A DNA stretch of 38,295 nucleotides from Deltaproteobacteria bacterium (GTDB taxonomy: Bacteria; Desulfobacterota; DSM-4660; Desulfatiglandales; Desulfatiglandaceae), in contig JAFDDR010000009.1 of NCBI GenBank assembly GCA_019310785.1, forward strand, positions 1-38,295, read 5' to 3'. A program made the position numbers and the translations under genes. This document shows positions 33,561 to 38,295 of this stretch, piece by piece. How positions within the stretch are numbered: the first letter of the stretch is position 1; the number at the start of each line of letters is the position of its first letter. Below the pieces are notes generated by a model, which did not search any database, was not told where the DNA came from, and saw only the letters and a list, made by a program, of their open reading frames with translations.

Positions 33561-34076
33561 ATGCCGGAAAGCTCATTGCGGCGAGAGATACTTGATAGAA
33601 TTGAAAATGACGCATTTGACTATGAAAAAGATTCTCACGGGTGTTCGAGGTGCGTATTTAAGGCATTGCAAGATAATTTGACCCTTAAAGGTGGTCCCGC
33701 GGCCCTGAAGGCTTCGACCCCCTTGGCTGCCGGTGTCGCAATGCAGGGTGAAATTTGCGGAGCATTGTTGGGAGGACTGTTGGCCATAGGAATTGTCACT
33801 GCAAGCGAAGATTTTGAAGATACGGATGCCCTTACCGACTCTTTAGCGGCCGGGTTCAGGTTGGTAAAAAAGGTTGAAAGGGAATTCGGAACCACAAACT
33901 GTATTGAAATTCAAACAAAGAAATTGGGTCGGTCCTACCGACTGACCGATCCCAAAGAGTACGAAAAATTTATCCGGGCAAAAGACTATGCTGAATGCCC
34001 CAAAGTAGTCGGCAAAATCGCCCGTATAACAGCAGAATTCATATTGGATTATCAAAGCAAAAAAACAAAGAGATAA
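33561..34076 (+). CDS. C_GCAxxG_C_C family protein
   Basis: 171 residues of the C_GCAxxG_C_C (PF09719-type) family. The pattern is present: Cys at 28 and 31 (HGCSRCV), EICGALLGG for the GCAxxG motif, TNCIEIQTKKLG, and DYAECPKVVGKIARI. The family is found mainly in anaerobes and is thought to be redox-active, with selenocysteine in some homologs; here all positions are ordinary cysteine. It could bind a metal or act as a disulfide carrier. The start has AAAGGAGGGGCC upstream. It converges with the SpmAB gene 19 bases on. Confidence 0.88.
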   Translation: MPESSLRREILDRIENDAFDYEKDSHGCSRCVFKALQDNLTLKGGPAALKASTPLAAGVAMQGEICGALLGGLLAIGIVTASEDFEDTDALTDSLAAGFRLVKKVEREFGTTNCIEIQTKKLGRSYRLTDPKEYEKFIRAKDYAECPKVVGKIARITAEFILDYQSKKTKR

Positions 34077-34095
34077 GGTACGGAGGAATAATTTT

Positions 34096-35388
34096 TTATC
34101 CGTAAAGATAGGTGCAGCCGGCCACGGCAAAAATAACGCCCGCCAAATCCGCTGTCAGTGCAGAGGCCAAGGCATGCCGGATCCGCCGGACCTGAACGGC
34201 CCCGAAATAGACCGCAAGCACGTAAAAGGTGGTCTCGGTGGAACCCTGCAGGGTTGAAACCAGATAGCCCGTGTAGCTGTCCGGGCCGATAGCCGGATCA
34301 TTAATAATGGAAGCCATTATCCCGTAGGCCCCGGACCCGGAAAGCGGCCGGAGAAACGCCATGGGCAGGGCCTCGGCAGGCATGCCCACCTTGCCGGTCC
34401 ATCCGCCTAACCAGGAAACGACGGCCTCCATTGCTCCGCTTGCGCGAAACATCCCCACTGCCACTAAAATGGCCACCAGGTAAGGAATAATCCTGACTGC
34501 CACCTGAAAACCTTCCTTGGCACCTTCCACGAATATCTCGTACACACGCACCCTTCTGGCCACTCCGAAACCCAAAAAACCGGCCATAAGCCCGGGAATA
34601 ATCCATGGGGATATGGCCTTTCCGTAAATAACGGTCAAGGGAATAAAAGCAATCAGGACGCAAAGGGCCATCAGGCTGATCCATATGGGATAGGCCCCGG
34701 TCGGCTCTAAGGCCGCCGCCTCGCCCTCCCCGGCCTGGCCGTCTGCCGCCTTGACTTTCACGTCTTTGACCGCACCGTTTTCTGAAAAAAACCTTTGATA
34801 TGCCTTGGCCGCGAATATGGCAGTAATTGTAGAACACAAGGTGGCAAACAGGGTAGTGGAGAGAATTCCGGCAGGGTCCGCCGAACCGGCCGCCGCCCTG
34901 AGTGCGATAACACCCGTGGGCAACAGGGTCACGTTGGAGGTATTGATGGCAAGGAACAGGACCATTGCGTTTGTGGCCGTTCCCCTGTGCGCATTGAGCT
35001 TGTCGAGTTCCTGCATGGCCCGGATCCCGAAGGGCGTGGCCGCGTTACCCAGGCCCAGGGCATTAGCCGACATGTTCAGGATCATTGCGCCCATTGCCGG
35101 GTGGTCCGGGGGCACGTCGGGAAAAAGCCGGACCATCAAGGGGCGGATAAGACGGGCCAGCACGGTCAACAGTCCGCCCGCCTCGGCCACCTTCATGAGT
35201 CCCAAAAAAAGGGTCATCACGCCGATAAGACCGATGGCCAGTTCTACGGAATCGGCAGCCGAGCCCACCATGGCCGCGGAAAGGGCGTTCATGGGCGAGA
35301 CTACCCCATCCACGGAGACCCAGCTAAACTCGCGCCATGCGGTGGCAAGAAATGCAATCAGGACAATAGCGGAGAATACGACATTCAT
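34096..35388 (-). CDS. Fused SpmA-SpmB (spore-maturation-type) membrane protein
   Basis: 430 residues with about ten membrane spans. Residues 1-195 match SpmA (MTLFLGLMKVAEAGGLLTVL, GNAATPFGIRAMQELDKLN, NTSNVTLLPTGVIALRAAAG). Residues 230-430 match SpmB (FVEGAKEGFQVAVRIIPYLV, GSGAYGIMASIINDPAIGPD, STLQGSTETTFYVLAVYFGA). In Bacillus these two separate proteins are needed for spore-core dehydration; in non-sporulating Gram-negatives the fused form is common and is thought to be a nucleoside or small-molecule transporter. Nothing here suggests sporulation. No strong ribosome site is seen before the ATG. Confidence 0.88.
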   Translation of the reverse strand: MNVVFSAIVLIAFLATAWREFSWVSVDGVVSPMNALSAAMVGSAADSVELAIGLIGVMTLFLGLMKVAEAGGLLTVLARLIRPLMVRLFPDVPPDHPAMGAMILNMSANALGLGNAATPFGIRAMQELDKLNAHRGTATNAMVLFLAINTSNVTLLPTGVIALRAAAGSADPAGILSTTLFATLCSTITAIFAAKAYQRFFSENGAVKDVKVKAADGQAGEGEAAALEPTGAYPIWISLMALCVLIAFIPLTVIYGKAISPWIIPGLMAGFLGFGVARRVRVYEIFVEGAKEGFQVAVRIIPYLVAILVAVGMFRASGAMEAVVSWLGGWTGKVGMPAEALPMAFLRPLSGSGAYGIMASIINDPAIGPDSYTGYLVSTLQGSTETTFYVLAVYFGAVQVRRIRHALASALTADLAGVIFAVAGCTYLYG

Positions 35389-35398
35389 ATTATTTTTG

Positions 35399-35456
35399 TA
35401 CTACTCAGGTTGTCGGGTTCACGGTTCACGGTTCAGGGGTTAAAACCTTTGAACCG
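35399..35456. repeat. Single-ended family-2 repeat that ends the TtcA-like gene
   Basis: ACTACTCAGGTTGTCGGGTTC then two more GGTTCACGGTTCA words match one end of the family-2 elements at 15012-15268 and 37349-37572. It forms the 3' end of the TtcA-like gene. No second end was found nearby, so this is a half or decayed copy. Confidence 0.6.
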
Positions 35457-36052
35457 GTTGGGCAGCCTAAGTCGATTTCGGGCCAGGCTAAGGATTGTGC
35501 GTAACGCCTCAGCAAATCCTCATCAACTAAATAGAGCGGTCTGATTATTGTCAACTTCCCCTGGAACAATTCCTGTACGGGCAGCATGGTGCTGATGGAT
35601 GCACCGAAAAAGACATTCAGGAAAAATGTTTCGATCAGGTCATCCTTGTGGTGCCCGAATGCAATCCGGCTGCAACCAAGCTCTGCGGCCAATTCGAAAA
35701 GCAGTTTTCTCCTGAGCCGGGAACATAGAAAACAGGGGTTTTCCCGGTTTTCCGGTCCATGGGCCTTTGGGCCGATATCGCTTTCAAGGACCCTGTAATC
35801 AAATCCGTGATCCGATAAAAATGATTTCATCTGCCCTGCCGAATCGGCACCGAAACCCGGGTCAACATGTGCGGCGGTAATCCTGTATTCGATGGGTATG
35901 CGTTTGATCCGTTCTCTCAGGAGCCACAAAAGGGCCATGCTGTCCTTGCCGCCCGACACGGCAACCAATACGTGATCCCCATCCCGTATCATCTGATGGT
36001 TGTGAATCGCTTTTCCCGTAAGACGCTTTAGTTCTTTGGCAACGAAGCTCAA
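35426..36052 (-). CDS. TtcA-like PP-loop protein, C-terminus replaced by a repeat
   Basis: 208 residues. It has an N-terminal PP-loop ATP site (VLVAVSGGKDSMALLWLLRE, about 27-46), NPCFLCSRLRRKLLF with the first two cluster Cys, GHHKDDLIETFFLNVFFGA, and LGCPTG with the third Cys. These are the marks of TtcA-type tRNA-thiolation enzymes that bind an iron-sulfur cluster. Such proteins usually run on for another 40-50 residues after the CPT motif. Here they end within nine codons (GSKVLTPEP), and those codons are family-2 repeat sequence. The start overlaps the YggS stop by four bases. Activity after the loss is uncertain. Confidence 0.85.
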   Translation of the reverse strand: MSFVAKELKRLTGKAIHNHQMIRDGDHVLVAVSGGKDSMALLWLLRERIKRIPIEYRITAAHVDPGFGADSAGQMKSFLSDHGFDYRVLESDIGPKAHGPENRENPCFLCSRLRRKLLFELAAELGCSRIAFGHHKDDLIETFFLNVFFGASISTMLPVQELFQGKLTIIRPLYLVDEDLLRRYAQSLAWPEIDLGCPTGSKVLTPEP

Positions 36053-36705
36053 TAAACCCTCTCCCCGAACAATTTGGTTCCGATCCTGACCATATTCGCA
36101 CCTTCCTCAAGCGCCACCCTGTAGGAATTTGACATGCCCATGGAGAGATACTCCATATCCACTCCGGGAAAATTCAATGCCTTGATCTCTTCGAAAAGCT
36201 TCCGTGTCTTCTGAAAATAGGGCCTGGCGTCTTCGGGATCCCCGGCAAAAGGGCCCATGGTCATAAGGCCCATGATCTTGATATTCTTTAATCCCGACAT
36301 GTCCCTGACCAATGAAATACCATCTTCAGGCATAACGCCCGCCTTCTGCGGTTCCTCACCGCTGTTGACTTCTATAAGGACCTGCATGACTTTCCCTATG
36401 TTCTGACATGCCTTGTCGATTGCCCTTGCAAGCTTCATGGAATCCACGGTCTCGATCATATCAAATATCTTGACTGCCTTTTTGGCCTTGTTGCTCTGCA
36501 GGTGCCCGATCATATGCCACCTTACCTTTGCACCTACGGCCTCGAATGCCTTTTCAGCCTCCTGCACATAGTTTTCGCCTATGATCATAAGCCCAGCCTC
36601 AATGGCCTCCAGGACCTCGTCCGGGGTCCTGGTCTTGGCAGCGGCAACAAGGTCCACGCCTTCCGGCAATTCTTCCAGGATTTTATTCAGGTTTTCCTTT
36701 ATCAT
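36049..36705 (-). CDS. yggS: YggS/PROSC family PLP-binding protein
   Basis: 218 residues, the usual length. VDLVAAAKTRTPDEVLEAI holds the PLP lysine (AAKT; usually VSKT), IGENYVQEAEKAFEA and WHMIGHLQSNKAKKAVKIFD are the family blocks, and EYLSMGMSNSYRVALEEGAN and VRIGTKLFGER end the domain. The family controls free pyridoxal phosphate and amino-acid metabolism. The ATG at 36705 follows GGAGGAGAACGG; an upstream in-frame start at 36741 is not favoured. The TtcA-like gene overlaps its stop by four bases, so the two are co-translated. Confidence 0.93.
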   Translation of the reverse strand: MIKENLNKILEELPEGVDLVAAAKTRTPDEVLEAIEAGLMIIGENYVQEAEKAFEAVGAKVRWHMIGHLQSNKAKKAVKIFDMIETVDSMKLARAIDKACQNIGKVMQVLIEVNSGEEPQKAGVMPEDGISLVRDMSGLKNIKIMGLMTMGPFAGDPEDARPYFQKTRKLFEEIKALNFPGVDMEYLSMGMSNSYRVALEEGANMVRIGTKLFGERVY

Positions 36706-36908
36706 AACCGTTCTCCTCCCTGACAGAACCGTATTAAACACAAAATACTGGATATGTCACAGATATCATGGTACTACTTTTATATAATTTCATAAATATC
36801 CTGCGTTGTAAATTTTATTATCCATCACGCTCCTTGCCCGACAGCCTGTTTTACCAGCCGGATAAAGGAACATAATATTGATCACAGGATTGGACTGGAG
36901 GGGATATA

Positions 36909-37343
36909 ATGACACATGAAGACAGGGGACATTATGCGAAAAAACACCCGGCAGACCGTACGGTAAAGCCGGAAATCGCTGAAGCCGTGAAAAAACGGAC
37001 TTCCAATGGAAAGATATCTTGCCCTGAGGCATTTAAGATTGCAGGCGATTTAAACGTACAGCCCGCTGAGATAGGTTTTACAATTGACTTCCTTGAAACA
37101 CGGATCATGAAATGCCAGTTGGGGCTCTTCGGTCATAGCCCCGAAAAAAGTATTGTTAAACCAGCGAAAAACGTGTCAAGAGCCCTGGAAGAGGCTATTC
37201 GTGAGCGCCTGATTAAGGGACGACTCCCGTGCAAGGCTGCCTGGGAAATAGCCCAAAAGTCCGAAATACCCAAGATGGGGGTCTCTTCAGCCTGTGATAC
37301 CCTGGGAATAAAAATCAATTCCTGCCAGTTGGGGTCTTTTTGA
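36909..37343 (+). CDS. Two-repeat protein of unknown function
   Basis: 144 residues built of two similar units of about 60. Unit 1 holds ISCPEAFKIAGDLNVQPAEI, then MKCQLGLFG. Unit 2 holds LPCKAAWEIAQKSEIPKMGV, then NSCQLGSF. Each has a conserved Cys before an Ala-rich helix and ends with CQLG-F. I do not recognise the family. The helices resemble winged-helix or DNA-binding modules, and two cysteines per unit suggest a metal site, both being guesses. GGAGGGG precedes the ATG. A family-2 repeat begins six bases after its stop. Confidence 0.65.
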   Translation: MTHEDRGHYAKKHPADRTVKPEIAEAVKKRTSNGKISCPEAFKIAGDLNVQPAEIGFTIDFLETRIMKCQLGLFGHSPEKSIVKPAKNVSRALEEAIRERLIKGRLPCKAAWEIAQKSEIPKMGVSSACDTLGIKINSCQLGSF

Positions 37344-37348
37344 CACTA

Positions 37349-37572
37349 ACTACTCAGGTTGTCAGGTTTACGGTTCACAGTTCAAGGTTAATCGCTTTGC
37401 TATTTTCTTCATATCTCCTCGGCAACATAGAATTGGCTCCGGATTTGTGTGAAATAGCACCTGGCGTTCTGCAAGAACTGGATGAACTCTGCATTTGGTT
37501 TAGAATCGAACCTGCCTTTAATCATTCTAACCTTGAACCCTGAACCTCTGAACGTTGAACCTGAGCAGTTAC
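37349..37572. repeat. Inverted-repeat element, family 2, complete copy 2
   Basis: The left end ACTACTCAGGTTGTCAGG and the right end AACCTGAGCAGTTAC are inverted copies of each other, with GGTTCACAGTTCAAGGTT and AACCTTGAACCCTGAACC just inside. At 224 bases it is close in size to the copy at 15012-15268. The interior has no recognisable gene. It follows the two-repeat protein gene. Confidence 0.7.
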
Positions 37573-37581
37573 TTTTGACAT

Positions 37582-37637
37582 AAAAAAAGGCCGCCCCCTT
37601 CATCCCATGTGAAAGGCTGGGATCGGGATAGCGGCCT
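37582..37637 (-). terminator. Terminator of the HesB-like gene
   Basis: On the minus strand CAGGCCGC and GCGGCCT frame a hairpin with a run of seven T after it (plus-strand positions 37588-37594 and 37631-37637). It lies just after the HesB-like stop at 37652 and fits a rho-independent terminator. Confidence 0.75.
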
Positions 37638-37651
37638 GAAAATTTTTACAT

Positions 37652-37966
37652 CTAACAGCTACAGGACTGCCCGCAGGCGCCACCCATGGCCATACCGGAA
37701 GTAATATTAAATCCGGCGCCCATTGGGGTATCGACATAATCCACCTTTATTGGTTTCACCTGATCAAACAGATTCTTTTCAATGAGATAGCTGAGACCTC
37801 TGTCATCAAACGTATGATCTTCGTTTCTCGGCTCATCCAGAGCCATGCCCAATGAGGGCCCGGATCAGCCGCCACCTGCCATCATTATCCTGATGCATGG
37901 AATCTCTTCCTTGTCTTTCAGAAATTCCTTTATCATCTCACTTGCCTTTTCTGTTACTTGAAACAT
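37652..37966 (-). CDS. HesB/IscA-like probable selenoprotein (UGA at codon 34)
   Basis: 104 residues if the in-frame TGA at 37867-37865 is read as selenocysteine. The frame before it is MFQVTEKASEMIKEFLKDKE ... IRIMMAGGG, and after it SGPSLGMALDEPRNEDHTFD ... VDYVDTPMGAGFNI, and it ends GGACGQSCSC. This is a full A-type iron-sulfur carrier fold. U34 stands where IscA has its first metal-binding Cys (GCSGM), and the C-terminal CxxxCxC supplies the others. HesB-like selenoproteins are a known bacterial family. A candidate SECIS hairpin lies immediately after the UGA. The ATG at 37966 has AAGGAGG at good spacing. A plain nonsense mutation is unlikely because both sides remain conserved. Confidence 0.88.
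37836..37864 (-). promoter_or_regulatory. Candidate bacterial SECIS hairpin
   Basis: Directly after the UGA, on the minus strand, TCC-GGGCC pairs with GGCTC-T-GGA (one wobble and one bulge) around a 12-base loop CTCATTGGGCAT. Position and size fit a bacterial selenocysteine-insertion element, which lies in the coding region just after the UGA. Confidence 0.55.
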
Positions 37967-38120
37967 GTCTGCCTCCTTATCAGTTTTTTTCTTCCGGCTT
38001 CAATTAAAATATGCACTAAAATCCGGTTGTCAAATATGATGGACTCGTAAAAAGGCGCAAAGGGACTTTTTGCGAGGTTGCCAAATATAGAGACACAAAA
38101 CAGAGAAAGGTTACAGTTTA

Positions 38121-38294
38121 TTAAAAAGGCTCCTCTGCAAACCTTTGCCTCAACCATATCAAGATTTTGTTAAATTCACTCTTGAGTTCCGCCATGGCCT
38201 TTCCTCGGTGGCTGACCCGATTCTTTTCCTTAGTACTCAGCTCTGCAAAGGTCTTTCCCAGGGGAGGATAATAAAAAAGTGGGTCATACCCAAA
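38121..38294 (-). CDS. rdgB: RdgB/HAM1-type dITP/XTP pyrophosphatase, 5' end outside window
   Basis: The final 57 codons before the stop at 38121-38123 are visible; the rest lies beyond the window. [20 protein letters not shown] then [18 protein letters not shown] is the C-terminal motif of RdgB/HAM1 (GYDPiF ... E....K...SHR..A). The enzyme removes non-canonical purine triphosphates such as dITP and XTP from the nucleotide pool. It is the start of the next transcription unit on the minus strand, 154 bases from the HesB-like gene. Confidence 0.93.
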   Translation of the reverse strand, partial: FGYDPLFYYPPLGKTFAELSTKEKNRVSHRGKAMAELKSEFNKILIWLRQRFAEEPF

Positions 38295-38295
38295 C

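Noticed and set aside
34795-35544. 249-codon open frame on the + strand
   Set aside because: Antisense shadow of the SpmAB gene and the TtcA-like end.
37340-37543. 67-codon + frame across the second family-2 element
   Set aside because: Both ends are repeat sequence; composition reflects the repeat rather than a protein.
37652-37852. Separate 66-codon gene starting inside the HesB-like frame
   Set aside because: The true ATG with ribosome site lies upstream at 37966; the apparent ORF only begins after the UGA.
1-38295. tRNA, rRNA or CRISPR array
   Set aside because: No cloverleaf with a conserved TTCGANTC arm, no rRNA block and no regularly spaced direct repeats were seen by eye; a dedicated scan could still find a short tRNA.

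Overview
The window looks like a chromosome segment of a strictly anaerobic Gram-negative bacterium, most likely a sulfate-reducing or syntrophic member of the Desulfobacterota (the former Deltaproteobacteria). I base this on the mix of a 4-hydroxybenzoyl-CoA-reductase-like molybdenum enzyme, acyl-CoA enzymes, a HesB-like protein with an in-frame UGA (probable selenocysteine), a two-gene ArsP-type permease carrying a NifX-like domain, outer-membrane and lipoprotein genes, and several families of short palindromic intergenic repeats. No rRNA, tRNA or CRISPR array was found. The assignment is inference; no taxonomic marker gene is present.

Layout. 1-5701 (+): the end of an aldo/keto reductase, a large UPF0182 membrane protein, a repeat, an acyl-CoA dehydrogenase and a glyoxalase/epimerase-like protein. 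5710-12042 (-): one probable five-gene operon, transcribed as molybdopterin subunit, FAD subunit with an extra four-cysteine loop, [2Fe-2S] subunit, saccharopine-dehydrogenase-like reductase and class III aminotransferase. This looks like an uncharacterised catabolic pathway and is one of the two most interesting systems here. 12181-18276 (+): a broken flavoprotein fragment, an enoyl-CoA isomerase-like crotonase, the NifX-domain/split-permease pair, a cupin, a DUF2461 protein, a 50-codon orphan and an ilvD gene broken by one missing base.

18284-23248 (-): remnants and defence or stability genes. They comprise a DUF4384 protein followed by a frame-broken membrane/PilZ-like segment, a HigBA module with a visible operator, a VapBC-type module, a 160-bp nested palindrome, and an AAA_14/DUF4143 ATPase. 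23561-24523 (+) is a queuosine-salvage protein. 24539-29675 (-) is a three-gene operon: LolA-like periplasmic protein, RND/MMPL exporter with a C-terminal cyclic-nucleotide-binding domain, and an outer-membrane beta-barrel. It reads as a trans-envelope lipid or hydrophobic-substrate export system with an unusual built-in cytoplasmic ligand sensor, and is the second candidate novel system.

30012-38295: a 5'-nucleotidase-family lipoprotein, a membrane-anchored PPC-like protein, a J-domain protein with a Gly/Arg tail, a C_GCAxxG_C_C protein, a fused SpmA-SpmB protein, a TtcA-like PP-loop protein whose end is formed by a repeat, YggS, a two-repeat unknown protein, the HesB-like probable selenoprotein with a candidate SECIS hairpin, and the end of an RdgB-type pyrophosphatase. 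Repeats actively shape genes here: one family supplies the last codons of the nucleotidase, and a second supplies the last codons of the TtcA-like protein.
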